A stretch of DNA of 64,000 nt from Meandrina meandrites (taxonomy: Eukaryota; Cnidaria; Anthozoa; Scleractinia; Meandrinidae), in the NCBI GenBank assembly GCA_963693305.1, contig OY855913.1, forward strand, positions 19,361,015 through 19,425,014. The letters run 5' to 3'. A model generated the notes under the pieces. It was not told where the DNA came from. It saw only the letters and a program-made list of their open reading frames with translations, and made no database searches. A program made the position numbers and the translations under genes. This document shows positions 31,543 to 42,577 of the stretch, piece by piece (the stretch's first letter is position 1; every line of letters starts with the position of its first letter).

Positions 31543-32880
31543 ATGCCTGTCGTCGAGAAAAACTGGCAAACAACAAGACCCACCATCAAAGAAAGAAGCA
31601 AGTTTATGTTCAACAATGATCTCTTCAGCGATGTGAAGTTTGTCGTTCGCAAGACGGATGGCGAAAGTGAAAGTAAACAAGTGATTCCTGCTCACAAGTT
31701 CGTGCTGTCGATTAGCAGTCCTGTGTTTGAAGCCATGTTTTACGGTGAGTTGGCGGAGACTAGAGACTCTATTGAACTGCCTGACTGTGAGTACGAGAGT
31801 CTGTTGGAGTTGTTTCGTTACATGTACAGCGACGAAGTGAACTTGAGAGGAAGTAACGTAATGGGAGTGTTGTATTTGGCGAAGAAATACATAGTGCCTT
31901 CACTGGTGGATAATTGCACTGAATACCTACTTAAAAACTTAGAACCGTCGAATGTTTTCAACATCCTGCCCTCTGCTCAGAAATATGAAGAGAAAAACTT
32001 GGTGGATCGATGCTGGGAAATAGTCGATAAACAGACAGAAGAGGCTGTGAAATCTGATGGATTTGCGACAATTGAGAGGTCATTACTTGAAACAGTAGTC
32101 GTAAGAGACACTCTGACAATTGAAGAGATAGAGCTGTTTAAAGCTGTTGACTTGTGGGCAACAAAGGAATGCGAGAGACAAGGTTTAGCGGCAAAAGGAG
32201 AAGTGAAAAGAAGAATTCTGGGAGAACAAATAGTCAAAGGAATACGTTTCCCAACAATGAAAATGGAAGATTTCTCTGGTGCGGTGTTAGACAGCGACAT
32301 TTTAACAAAAAAAGAAATTATCAGTATGATCAAATGTCTCGGTTCAGCGTCGAGTTCTCCAGTGAGATTTTCAGAAACAAGAAGAGGTGGTTTTCAATCT
32401 GACGATGATATTCAGCGATGTTGTAGATTTGGCTCATTTGGTTTCAGGACATGGAATTATAGTGGCTCCAAAGTAGATGCCATCAGTTTCTCTGTGGACA
32501 ATGACATTGTGCTTCACGGAGTGTGCCTGTTTGGTAGTGAGAACAATACTTACTCTGTAGAATTAGATGTAATGGACACCAACAGTAAATTAATTTTTGC
32601 GTCTAAACCTGAAAGAATTTCTTCCAAGCTATTGCGGGGAGAGAATTTTAGCTATTATGGTTATAAAGTGATGTTTGACAAAAAGAAAATTATTTTAAAG
32701 AAAAACACAAAGTACGACATATGGGCTAAAATATCAGGCTTACCTTCACTTTATGGAGTAAACTATTTCAGTTCTGTTCAGTGTTCTGGGGTAACATTCA
32801 CATTTATGGATAGTGAATACTCAAGGAAATCAACGCGTGTAAGAAGTGATCAATTCCCCGAATTGTTGTTTTCTGTTTAA
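31543..32880 (+). CDS. BTB-6: BTB-BACK-PHR protein, 445 aa, intact
   Basis: Starts MPVVEKNWQT. BTB about 28-122 (NNDLFSDVKF, IPAHKFVL, FEAMFYGELAE, YMYSDEV); BACK about 127-236 (YIVPSL, RCWEIVDK, LFKAVDLWATKEC); PHR about 292-445 (RCCRFGSFGFRTWNYSG, HGVCLFGSENNTYSVELDV, FPELLFSV). The role inferred from BTBD6/BTBD3 is a cytosolic Cullin-3 substrate adaptor. The three terminal loops differ from neighbours: LPSLYGVNYFSS, SEYSRKSTRVRSDQ in place of the common S-NGTGV-GQ, and FGFRTW. No intron. It is the only BTB gene between the LINE and the 34.5-kb transposon and has the usual AATAAA about 360 bp downstream. Confidence 0.94.
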   Translation: MPVVEKNWQTTRPTIKERSKFMFNNDLFSDVKFVVRKTDGESESKQVIPAHKFVLSISSPVFEAMFYGELAETRDSIELPDCEYESLLELFRYMYSDEVNLRGSNVMGVLYLAKKYIVPSLVDNCTEYLLKNLEPSNVFNILPSAQKYEEKNLVDRCWEIVDKQTEEAVKSDGFATIERSLLETVVVRDTLTIEEIELFKAVDLWATKECERQGLAAKGEVKRRILGEQIVKGIRFPTMKMEDFSGAVLDSDILTKKEIISMIKCLGSASSSPVRFSETRRGGFQSDDDIQRCCRFGSFGFRTWNYSGSKVDAISFSVDNDIVLHGVCLFGSENNTYSVELDVMDTNSKLIFASKPERISSKLLRGENFSYYGYKVMFDKKKIILKKNTKYDIWAKISGLPSLYGVNYFSSVQCSGVTFTFMDSEYSRKSTRVRSDQFPELLFSV

Positions 32881-33240
32881 ATAATTATGAATATCGAACA
32901 TTTTGTTTACACATTATCAAAGATGAACTACTGAATCTTTAAAAATGGAGTGAGAAATCTGAGGACAGTAACGGCTAGTAAAAGTGAATTAGTTCTAACA
33001 CCACACTTTGAGAATGAGCTTTTTAACATTCTCAGGTAAACTCTTTAAATCGCACGGCTAGCTTGATTAACATATGATTTCTCCTTGCAATAACAGAAAG
33101 ACGACGCGAATAGTCGACCAGGGGAAATCACCTCATGTATGTTCAAACAAGTTGCCCAGAACCAACATTAAAAGCAAATATGTATGGCAATTTGCCACTT
33201 GGAAACTATAGTACAGTTAATTGTAGTGTATATTTAGATA

Positions 33241-33246
33241 AATAAA
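33241..33246 (+). terminator. Conserved poly(A) signal, BTB-6
   Basis: AATAAA in the block TAGATAAATAAAAATTCTGATG, same relative position as in BTB-4, BTB-8 and BTB-10. Confidence 0.55.
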
Positions 33247-33534
33247 AATTCTGATGCAATAGATTGCTTTTCGATAAAATTATAGCGATGAAAAATGCGT
33301 TTAAACAAGTTACGCTAACAAATGGACCTGGCCTGGCCATTCTCACGTCCAGTTATCAGTCAACAATCAAACAACCTGCTGACAAACAACTTGCGTATTT
33401 TGTACGACAGTTGCTGATAAAATATGTTTCGATTTTGTAAGAAAATATTCCGCTAAAAATTAGTAAGTTGCGTCGTATACTTGACAATGGTACATTTTAG
33501 TTACGGCCTGACATTAAAACAACATTAAATATAT

Positions 33535-33662
33535 GTTATTTACCGGCTTTGGGTCGGTCCGTATCGTGAAAAACTGTGACCGAGGTCAAGACCGAGGTCC
33601 ACGGACCGACCCAAAGCCGGTAAATACCGAGGTCCACGGACCGACCCAAAGCCGGTAAATAA
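33535..33662. mobile_element. Foldback MITE with duplicated right arm
   Basis: GTTATTTACCGGCTTTGGGT pairs with ACCCAAAGCCGGTAAATAAC. The right arm, beginning CCGAGGTCCACGGACCGACC, is present twice in tandem (about 33592-33627 and 33627-33660). Confidence 0.85.
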
Positions 33663-33910
33663 CTTATTTATTTTTTCCTACTTGGTTAAAAAAAACCCTG
33701 AAAAGATTGTCTTGGAAAATGTAATTGCTGGTTTTCACTGTCACGCCACAAAAAAGTAAATCCAAAACTATTGAGTAAAAGAATATTGTAGATTGTAGTA
33801 AGTTACCAGATATTCTGTTTGTCTAAGTCTCGAGTTTGTACGGTATTCCGTACTCGAGCTATCCGTCAAAATATTTCACACAAATTTACAGAGCTCTGTA
33901 TGGAAACGCC

Positions 33911-34070
33911 TAGTCTGCGCAGCTGGCGGGATTAGCGGGCACGAGTGAATTTTTCTCGCGCGGGCGAAGCCCGCGTCAGCGAGCGGCGCAGCCGCGAGTG
34001 AAAACAAGACCAAAACATGAGGCCGCTAAAAATGCACTCGCTCGCGAAATCCCGCCAGCTACGCAGGCTA
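33911..34070. mobile_element. MITE of the TAGCCTGCGTAGCTGGCGGGAT family, copy 2, with 9-bp target duplication
   Basis: Ends TAGTCTGCGCAGCTGGCGGG and CCCGCCAGCTACGCAGGCTA; 160 bp. GGAAACGCC flanks it directly (33902-33910 and 34071-34079). A 9-bp duplication fits Mutator-like elements. The interior is GC-rich (CGGGCGAAGCCCGCG). Confidence 0.88.
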
Positions 34071-34520
34071 GGAAACGCCATGTTGGTGCCCATGCAGTTG
34101 GGCACCAACATGGCGGCCGGAAATCAATGAAAACATATGGAATTCACTTCTGATGTAAAAAGGCAGTTATATCACTCTCATGAACAAGTAAGCATTCACA
34201 TAAACACTTCTCACAAAACCTCAACTGTTCAGATTGTTAAAAATCGTAGGATAAGGTATTATTTTGAAGCATACGTGACAGCCTTCTGGCGGCCATCTTG
34301 ATGTCGTGTGGCGTGTAATTCCGAAATTCAAAATTGTCTATCTTAAAGACGGCGGGTGCTATCAAGCTAAAAACCTTCAACAAGATATATATTAATGATC
34401 TCTAATAGCCAGTGAAGGATAAAAACTCAGGGGTCCGGCTTGCGATTCTGGATTTTAGAATTTTGATGACGTCACGTGAAAACCAAGAATTGTATTATAC
34501 GTGCGCATCCAAAGTTGAAT

Positions 34521-36464
34521 TAGGGACTTTAAGATACACTACGGCGAGGCGCTACTACGGCTACCATGACCGAAAAGGTCTGGGGGAGAGTACGTCTCGG
34601 CAGTCTGCCAAATTTAGTGTAAGAAGGAAAACAAACTGCAAAGAAGCACAGTCTAAGGAATGGAAGGTCACTTTTATTTAGTTTCTTACAGCCGAATGGC
34701 TTCGCTTAGAGAAAGATTGTTATTGTTTGCTTTGGTAGGTCCAACAGATTAGTTCTGAACGAAAGCTTATGCCATACACTTTCTAAAACGATAACAATTT
34801 CAGAATTTGATTAATGAAATGTTTATAATTTGAAAGAGACGAATATCTCAAAGAATATTGAGTTAAAAGCTGAAAGATTCCAGCACTCACTGAAGTAAAA
34901 TATTATCGGATACTTATCCAGATAAAGTACATCTTCCCTGAAATCTCAAAGCAAGCTTTTAACTTTAAACAACTTGCGCTGAAGAAGAATGTTTATCTTC
35001 GCCATGCCGACACTTTCATCAAACGAATTCAATTGAAAATTTACAAGCGTATGAGCGACAGACTCAACAAATATTCGACTGAAGTTGATTTCAAAGGATA
35101 CATTTTGCGTTGGAACTCTGAAACTGCTGAGAAATTCGTAGAAAAATGACAGAGCAGCGAATTAAACCCACGCACTAGCCACTACGGTAAAACTTCCTAG
35201 CTCAGGTAGCAGGCGGTGTTGGACACGGTTCACGTGACATTTTTCGACCAATCATATGTCACCTCGGTAGAAGCAATGGCGGACAATTTTGTCGTCGGAT
35301 TATAAGAAGGTCTCATCTTCTTTGTGCGATTTCGGCGAAATTTTAAGGTTTTAACGGACTGTTTTCTTAGAGCTTGAAGAATAATATCTATGCCAGTCAC
35401 TCATCAAGTTCTGAATTAAGGGAAGCGATTTTGCTACCAAAACTAGTCGACTGAAATCATGCTATATGGTAAATGTTTGGTTGGCGCACTCGTTAGACAT
35501 GCATTAACATTTGCTCATTCCTTTACAAACAAGGATCAGTACTGTAGATTATTTTTGCATAGAACTTAACTGAGTTCGATAGTTGAACTTAAAGAAAAGT
35601 ACAGTGGGCCAGGGCGGGCCTCGCCGTTTTAACGGTCAAATTCGGAGTTGAAGTTGGGGTTTCTTCCTTGATTTCTCATTCAGTTCTCGCATTCGCGGGA
35701 ATTGATGGTGTGATTTCTGTCGATGTTTTATCACGAACAGAGCCTAAATTTGTACTTGTTTGTTGTATAATTTTATATTTTAATGTTTTCTTGCTATTTT
35801 TGTTTTTGTAGTGTTTATATCATCCTTCTGTTTAGCCGATATTTGACAGTCGCCAAAACGTAACGGCCTTTGGGCACTCCGAGTGGGAAAACTCCTAATA
35901 AACAACCCAGCGAAAATCCATCAAAACCACGATATGGCGAACTGCGTTGGCCAGCAGTACATCGACGTACTTCATACACAACTCGACATATCTCAAAAAG
36001 AAAGCGCCGTAGTTAAGTTCGATTTCAGCACGTTAAGATCGATCACAAACATGCGAGAATCGAATGTAATTTTCAATAGTTGATGTACCGCGATGTTTCG
36101 ACTCCAAATATGAGTTGTTCCGCACATAAATTGGCTCCTTTACGAATCCAGCAATACATATCTATAGTTGTTACTTGGCCCACAAAGATTTGGTATGGAT
36201 TTCCTCCGATATTTCTTTCAGCATAGGAATATCTTCTCACCTCGAGGATACGTTTACAGTCCGACGATCAGACAATAATGAGTGCAATCGAAAATTTCTT
36301 CCGGCATGCTTTGCGAGTCGTGTCCAACACCGCCTGCTCAGGTAGTCAGATTTCACGCTACGGCCGGACTCGACCGACTGACATGCGCAGTGTCTTATCT
36401 TGTGTGAAATTTTACTTCCTGCAGCCGTAGTAGCGCCTCGCCGTAGTGTATCTTAAAGTCCCTA
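34521..36464. mobile_element. DNA transposon, 1.94 kb, perfect 42-bp terminal inverted repeats
   Basis: 34521-34562 and 36423-36464 are exact reverse complements, starting TAGGGACTTTAAGATACAC. The flanks are TTGAAT and TTGATC, so the target duplication is unclear. Inside, a frame at about 34950-35149 ends ...LNKYSTEVDFKGYILRWNSE plus nine residues (unrecognised), and a 66-aa frame lies at 35883-36083; neither is a known transposase. A diverged copy of the end lies at 58258. Confidence 0.85.
35199..36347. repeat. Nested inverted repeat inside the 34.5-kb transposon
   Basis: CTCAGGTAGCAGGCGGTGTT plus GGACACG (35204-35230) is mirrored by CGTGTCCAACACCGCCTGCTC plus AGGTA near 36319-36345. This suggests a second element or an inner pair of inverted repeats. 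Confidence 0.65.
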
Positions 36465-36489
36465 TTGATCGCAAAGCTACGGCAAAGAG

Positions 36490-37060
36490 TGAAGAATGAT
36501 TTGTTTACCGCCAAACAAAATGAATTTGCTAAAGTGAACATAGATGACGCCATCGCGAACGAATCTTAGAAAATTTCTCAAACTGTGTTTATGTTTTCGG
36601 CGTGTTTAGCGTTGTCACTATTCGATATAACCGACAAATGGCCATCACTGGAAACTACCGTATCGCCATTATTTATTTTCGCGGGAATTTATTTTCATAT
36701 TCTAACTTTACAAAGAAATATTTCAAAATAATATTGAACAAAACTAGAAAAAAATCTTTAAACAGGTTAATACCAAAAAGGTCAGCATTTACGATTGGTC
36801 TTTTCTCTGCTGTATGGAAATTCAGAGAAAGATCAAGAGAACCTGATTGCGGAAGTAAAAAAGAAAAATATTTGGACACATAATAGTTATGTATACCAAC
36901 ATCAGGTTATAATTTGTACTAGCAGGGTATAAAATTTCGTGTCGTTAATTTTCGCTCGCGAAATTTTTTGCAAGTAACAATATCAAAACATCGTTTGAGA
37001 TGACTTTTCATTGAGATTGGATTCAAAGTAAAATTTAAAATGACGCTTTAATTGTAGACT
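36490..37060. repeat. Duplicated BTB intergenic flank (also 44.28-44.79 and 53.13-53.51 kb)
   Basis: GGCGTGTTTAGCGTTGTCAC, ATTTACGATTGGTCTTTTCTC and GATTGGATTCAAAGTAAAATT occur in the same order upstream of BTB-9 and BTB-11. It marks an ancestral gene here, of which BTB-7 is the remnant. Confidence 0.8.
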
Positions 37061-37090
37061 GTGACAAATAAATCTTATTTGAGTGGGCAT

Positions 37091-37186
37091 GGGGAGAGTA
37101 CAAAATGCCCGTGGGTAGGGGGATGGCTCCACCCCCACGCTATTAACCACCAGCGCCCCTACCCACGGGCATTTTATACTCTCCCC
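37091..37186. repeat. Foldback, 31-bp arms
   Basis: GGGGAGAGTACAAAATGCCC plus GTGGGTAGGGG (37091-37121) pairs with CCCCTACCCAC plus GGGCATTTTATACTCTCCCC (37156-37186), with one mismatch and a 34-bp loop. Confidence 0.88.
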
Positions 37187-37255
37187 AGGTTTCGCTTGCA
37201 CAAAGAAAACAAGATGGCGGCCGCTCGAACTCAACGATCGATCTCTGCGACTTCA

Positions 37256-37351
37256 CGGAACATAACATTCACATTTATGGACAGTGTGCATGCATGTAAT
37301 GGAACGGATCTTAAACATGGTCAATTTCCAGAATTATTGTTTTGCCTTTAA
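37256..37351 (+). pseudogene. BTB-7: C-terminal PHR remnant
   Basis: Reads RNITFTFMDSVHACNGTDLK then HGQFPELLFCL and a stop, corresponding to the last 31 residues of the family (VTFTFM-S---NGT-V--GQFPELLFSL). No BTB, BACK or earlier PHR sequence is present upstream; the foldback 37091-37186 and other sequence take its place. Preceding frame ATSRN... is non-homologous. The remnant lies just after the duplicated flank 36490-37060. Confidence 0.88.
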
Positions 37352-37621
37352 GACTTAATGAACTTTGAACATTATGAAAAAAAGCCATAGGCTCTCAAGA
37401 CGATTCAAGCTTACTCCAGATAAAGAACTGGATCCAATAGTTTTAAGATTTAATTTTAAATCCTTGTGTGTCAAAGTTGATTTTACAGTCGAAGATTGCG
37501 AGAAACGAAAGGAAAAGTTGGCGGCTATGGGCATGTACGAAAATATAATATTAAGAATTTATGTACAGATATTAAATACAGAAACTAGTTCAAATCTGTC
37601 TCAGTTATGACAAGACAAGAG

Positions 37622-39845
37622 GTTGCCAGCAACTTAAAACCGCGCGTATATCTTTTTGCTAATTAACATCTTTCTTTCTCAAAAGTCAGGGTTAAATTTA
37701 ATCTGTTTGCACTATGAGTAAAGGACTAGCAAAGTAGTCACGCAAGTCACACAATCCGAGGTTTACGTTATCCACTGCTATCTTGAGCTTGAAGGTTTTT
37801 TCCTACTAATGACGTAACCCCTGCACGTTCGGGCACGCTCAATTGTTTACCTAAGCAAATATTTAATTTTCCTTCATATCTCTGAACTCGCTTCGATGAA
37901 ACAGCCGAAGGATCCACTTCAATTTCCTAAACCTACAAGAAATACTCGAAAAATTACAATTAAATTAATGACCCTCGCTTCTGGTGAAATAAACTTGCAA
38001 AGAAAACAAAATCTTATTTGTCACGAAGCCAAAGTGAAAGCTGCGAAGTCAGCGCATTCCGTGGCTGACGTAATACCTTTTTAAGTGTAATCAATGTTCC
38101 CTTTGAATCCAACCCTTCGATAACCTCGCCTTTAAAAATTAACACCATTTTTGCTAATTAAAAACTTTCTTCCTCAAAAGTCACGGTTAAGATTCTTTTT
38201 TTTTTGTACCATGAGTAAAGGACTTGTAAAGTAGTCACGCGAGTCACACAATTCGTGGTTTACGTTGTCTTTAGCTATCTTTCCATAAAACCCAAAGAAA
38301 ATATATTTCATATACAATAAAGAAAAGAATATCCGTAACATTTTCCGTACATTAATTTTTCAACAGCTTTTGGCGATTAAACATCCCAGGTTGCGTGATT
38401 CAAAGTTATGATCGCATTTTGGCCGAGTTGAGGTTTGGGTCTGGTCACCGACAAAAAAAGACGACGAAAAACAAGAAGTTGCTAGCAACTTAAAACCGCG
38501 CTTATATTTTTGGCTAATTAACAGCTTTCTTCCTCAAAGGTTACGGTTAAATTTAATCTATTTCATTATGAGTAAAGGACTAGCAAAGTAGTCACGTTAG
38601 TCACACAATCCGAGGTTTACGTTGTCACCGGCTATCTTTAGCTTGGCTTTTTCCCTTCTAATGACGTAACCCCTGCACGTTCGGGCACGCTCAGTTGTTT
38701 ACTCAAGCAAATATTTCATTTCCTTTCAAATCTTTGAACTCACTTCGATGAAATAGCCAAAGAATTCACTTCGATTGCCTAAACCCACAAGAAATACTCG
38801 CAGAAGAGGAAACAAATTAAATTAATGACCGTCGCTTCTGCCGACATAAACATGCAAATAAAAAACAATGTTATTTGTCACGTAACGAAAGTGAAACCTG
38901 CAACATCAGCGCATTCCATGGCTGACGTAATACCTTTTTCAGTGTATTCAACATTCGCTTTGAATCCAACGCCTCGATAAAACCAAAAGAAAATATACTT
39001 TATACACAATAAAGAAAACAATATCCGCAACATTTTCGGTACATTCATGTTTCAACAGCTTTTGGCGAATAAACATCACAGGTTGCGTGATTTAGTCCCG
39101 ATCACGATTTGGCCGAGTGGAGGTTTGCGTCTGGTCACCGACAAAAAAAAAAAAACAAGAAGTTGCTATAGCAACTTAAAACCGCGCTTATATTTTTGGC
39201 TAATTAACAGCTTTCTTTCTCAAAAGTCACGGTTAAATTTAATCTGTTTGCATTATGAGTAAAGGACTAGCAAAGTAGTCACGTTAGTCACACAATCCGA
39301 GGGTTACGTTGTCCCCGGCTATCTTTAGCTTGGGTGTTTTTCCCTTCTAATGACGTAACCCCTGCACGTTCGGGCACGCTCAATTGTTTACTTAAGCAAA
39401 TATTTCATTTCCTTTCAAATCTTTGAACTCACTTCGATGAAATAGCCAAAGAATTCACTTCGATTGCCTAAACCCACAAGAAATACTCGCAGAAGAGGAA
39501 ACAAATTAAATTAATGACCCTCGCTTCTGCCGACATAAACATGCAAATAAAAAAACAATGTTATTTGTCACGTAACGAAAGTGAAACCTGCAACATCAGC
39601 GCATTCCATGGCTGACGTAATACCTTTTTTCAGTGTATTCAACATTCGCTTTGAATCCAACGCTTCGATAAAACCAAAAGAAAATATACTTTATACACAA
39701 TAAAGAAAACAATATCCGCAACATTTTCGGTACGTTAATGTTTCAACAGCTTTTGGCGAATAAACATCATAGGTTGCGTGATTTCAAAGCCCCAAACACG
39801 ATTTGGCCGAGTGGAGGTTTGCGTCTGGTCACCGACAAAAAAAAT
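37622..39845. repeat. Tandem repeat, 684-bp period, two full and two partial units
   Basis: Units start with GTTGC(TA)GCAACTTAAAACCGCG at 37622, 38478 and 39162; the last two are 684 bp apart and the third ends at 39845. A shortened unit lies at about 38125-38477. Recurrent words: CATTATGAGTAAAGGACTAG, CCCCTGCACGTTCGGGCACG and GGCTGACGTAATACC. ORFs do not persist between units. Confidence 0.88.
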
Positions 39846-40055
39846 AATAAATCCCGTGCAGAGCAAGAACCGCGCTCGGCCCATGGCCGCGCGGTTAATA
39901 ATAAATCCCGTGTAAAACAAGAACCGCGCTCGGCCCATGGCCGCGCGGTTAATAAATCCCGTGCAGAGCAAGAACCGCGCTCGGCCCATGGCCGCGCGGT
40001 TAATGAATCCCGTGCAGAGCAAGAACCGCGCTCGGCCCATGGCCGCGCGGTTAAA
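39846..40055. repeat. GC-rich minisatellite, four units of about 51-60 bp
   Basis: AATCCCGTGCAGAGCAAGAA then CCGCGCTCGGCCCATGGCCG and CGCGGTTAAT, four times. CGGCCCATGGCCG is nearly self-complementary, so long overlapping ORFs appear on both strands (207 aa plus, 196 aa minus), which I take as repeat artefacts. Confidence 0.9.
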
Positions 40056-40329
40056 AACACGGAACGGTTCATTTTTAGCAAAAAGCACACAAGAAAGCAA
40101 CTTGGAGTTAATCTGAACATAAATTTTGGCACTTATAGAGTAATTCCAAAAGTGTTTCCCAAAGACTGTGCGCAGGTTCTCGTGTTCGGGTTTCGCGCTA
40201 CTCTCTTGTCTGGGTCTTGCGTTGGCTTTCTCGCGAGCGAACGACTGAATTACGAGCCGGCAGGGATGTGTCTCGGCTGGGGTGTCACGCGGCTTTCGCA
40301 CAGAGCCTGCTCGCGGATTTTCCACAGGT

Positions 40330-40856
40330 TATGTTCGTCACATTATCAAACAGACCAGTAACGATAAGTGTACAGAAACTAAACAACGATGTGGTTCGAT
40401 GAACGTCAAAATTCTCAGACTGTACTGACATTAAAAGAAATGTATGAAAATCAGTATGAAGAAAGTCACAGAAATAATTATATGCAGGATAATGTCGTAC
40501 AAGAACTTATGTCGTAAAATATCCTAGGAGAAATGCAACTAAGCAACAAAATAAAAAAAATACCTATTTTTTCAATGGCATCCCTTCAACCTGAAATTCC
40601 ATATTTTCGCTGCTCCTGTTAAAAATAATAAACACGGTTACACGTCCTGATTGGGTGATCACGATCACGTCAACTGCGTGCGAGATTGTGGTCACGCTGT
40701 GTGAGTGTGTGATGACTTCCTGCTAAGTAATTTTATATTTAAATTCTGCACCCTACCGCTGACTCGAGTTGCCACCCAATTTCTATCACGAATCTACAAG
40801 GCCGAGCAGACTGAGACTTTTTTTATTTACCTGCTGCCGATCTCACTACAGAAACC
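40330..40856 (+). promoter_or_regulatory. BTB-8 promoter region with shared upstream block and TATA-like box
   Basis: GGGTGATCACGATCACGTCA (40653 on), GATTGTGGTCACGCTGTGTG (40685 on), TATATTTAAA (40734-40743) and CTACCGCTGACTCGAGTTGC (40753 on), with the ATG about 115 bp after the TATA-like box. The whole 530 bp is similar to 17.49-18.02 kb. Confidence 0.6.
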
Positions 40857-42191
40857 ATGTCTTTCGTCGAGAAAAACTGGCAAACAGCAAGACCCACAAT
40901 CAGAGAAAGAAGCAAGTTTATGTTCAACAATTATCTCTTTAGCGATGTGAAGTTTGTTGTGCCAAAGGCGATTAGTGAAAGTGAAAGTAAACAAGTGATT
41001 CCTGCTCACAAGTTCGTGCTGTCGATTAGCAGTCCAGTGTTTGAAGCCATGTTTTACGGTGAGCTGGCGGAGACTGGAGACTCTATTGAACTGCCTGACT
41101 GTGAGTACGAGAGTCTGTTGGAGTTGTTTCGTTACATGTACAGCGATGAAGTGAACTTGAGCGGAAGTAATGTGATGGAAGTGTTGTATTTGGCAAATAA
41201 ATACATAGTGCCTTCACTTGTTAATGAATGTACGGAATATCTGCAAAACAATTTAGATCCATCGAATGTTTTCAGCATCCTGCCATCTGCTCAGAAGTAT
41301 GAAGAGAAAAACCTGGTGGATCGATGCTGGAAAGTGATCGATAAACAGACAGAAGAGGCTGTGAAATCTGATGGATTTGCGACAATTGAGAGGTCCTTAC
41401 TTGAAGCAGTAGTCATAAGAGACACTCTGACGATTAAAGAGATAGAGCTGTTTAAAGCTGTTGACTTGCGGGCAACAAAGGAATGTGAGAGGCAAGGTTT
41501 AGCGGCAGAAGGAGAAGTGAAAAGAAGAATACTTGGAGAAGAAACAATCAAAGGAATACGTTTCCCAACAATGAAACTGGAAGATTTCTCTAGTGCGGTG
41601 TTAGACAGCGACATTTTAACAAAAAAAGAAATTGTCAGTATGTTCAAATGTCTCGGTTCGGTGTCGAGTTCTCCAGTGGGATTTCCAGGAACAAAAAGAC
41701 GTGGTTTTCAATTTGACGGTGATATTCAGCAATGCTGTAGATTTGGCTCATTGGGTGACAGGGTATGGAATTATTGCTCCAATGTAGATGCCATCAGTTT
41801 CTCTGTGGACAAAGATATTGTGCTTCACGGAGTGTGCTTCTTTGGCAGTGAGAACAATACTTACTCTGTAGAATTAGATGTAATGGACTCCAACAGTAAA
41901 TCAATTTTTGTGTCTAAATATGAAAGAATTTCTTCAGAGCTATTACAGGGAAAGAATTGCAACTATTATGGTTATAAAGTGATGTTTGACAAAAAGAAAA
42001 TCATTTTAAAGAAAAACACGAAGTACGACATAAGGGCTAAAATATCAGGCTCTAAGTCGCTTAGAGGAAAAAGCTATTTCAGTTCTGTTCAGTGTTCTGG
42101 GGTAACATTCACATTTATGAATAGTGAATACTCAAGTAATGGAACGGGCGTAACTAACGGTCAATTTCCAGAATTGCTGTTTTCTCTTTAA
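40857..42191 (+). CDS. BTB-8: BTB-BACK-PHR protein, 444 aa, intact
   Basis: Starts MSFVEKNWQT and is close to BTB-4 through BTB and BACK. BTB about 28-122 with small changes (NNYLFSDVKF, VVPKAISESES, AETGDSIEL); BACK about 127-236 (DRCWKVIDK; DLRATKEC where others have DLWATKEC, so a conserved Trp becomes Arg); PHR about 292-444 (CCRFGSLGDRVWNYCSN, one residue shorter, HGVCFFGSENNTYSVELDV, FPELLFSL). The Trp change may weaken BACK packing. First gene of the duplicated pair BTB-8/BTB-9. Promoter block, TATA-like box and poly(A) signal are all present, so it is probably expressed. Confidence 0.94.
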   Translation: MSFVEKNWQTARPTIRERSKFMFNNYLFSDVKFVVPKAISESESKQVIPAHKFVLSISSPVFEAMFYGELAETGDSIELPDCEYESLLELFRYMYSDEVNLSGSNVMEVLYLANKYIVPSLVNECTEYLQNNLDPSNVFSILPSAQKYEEKNLVDRCWKVIDKQTEEAVKSDGFATIERSLLEAVVIRDTLTIKEIELFKAVDLRATKECERQGLAAEGEVKRRILGEETIKGIRFPTMKLEDFSSAVLDSDILTKKEIVSMFKCLGSVSSSPVGFPGTKRRGFQFDGDIQQCCRFGSLGDRVWNYCSNVDAISFSVDKDIVLHGVCFFGSENNTYSVELDVMDSNSKSIFVSKYERISSELLQGKNCNYYGYKVMFDKKKIILKKNTKYDIRAKISGSKSLRGKSYFSSVQCSGVTFTFMNSEYSSNGTGVTNGQFPELLFSL

Positions 42192-42571
42192 TTAATTTTC
42201 GAAAATTTCGTTTATTTATCGCAGATTTGATTAAATACCAGGTGAGAATGCTGCTTTGGACAAACTTCCGAGTCTGTAGAATAAGAATATTGAATATAAG
42301 GAAAATAACGGCTGGTTACAATGAAATAGTTTTTATGCGACGTACCCTTTGAGGGGGAGATTTGTGTATCAGTTTCTCGGAGAAGATCATTGATTAACAC
42401 ACAACTTCTCTTAACAATAACAGGAAGGTGACGAGAATAATCAAATGGGGAATAAAATAACTTCATATATGTACAAAGAAGTTGTCCAGGCTAGCATTAA
42501 ACACAAATATGTATGGCAGTAAGCCACTTGGAACATTGTAGCATAGGAAACTGTAGTGTTTTTTTTAGACA

Positions 42572-42577
42572 AATAAA
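42572..42577 (+). terminator. Conserved poly(A) signal, BTB-8
   Basis: AATAAA in ACAAATAAAAGTTCTAATG, about 380 bp after the stop, followed by a second AATAAA near 42605. Confidence 0.55.

Noticed and set aside
34412..34681. 89-aa ORF
   Set aside because: Crosses the left end of the 34.5-kb transposon, so it is not one ancestral gene.
39735..40361. Overlapping long ORFs (207 aa plus, 196 aa minus)
   Set aside because: Both come from the self-complementary GC minisatellite with a period divisible by 3.
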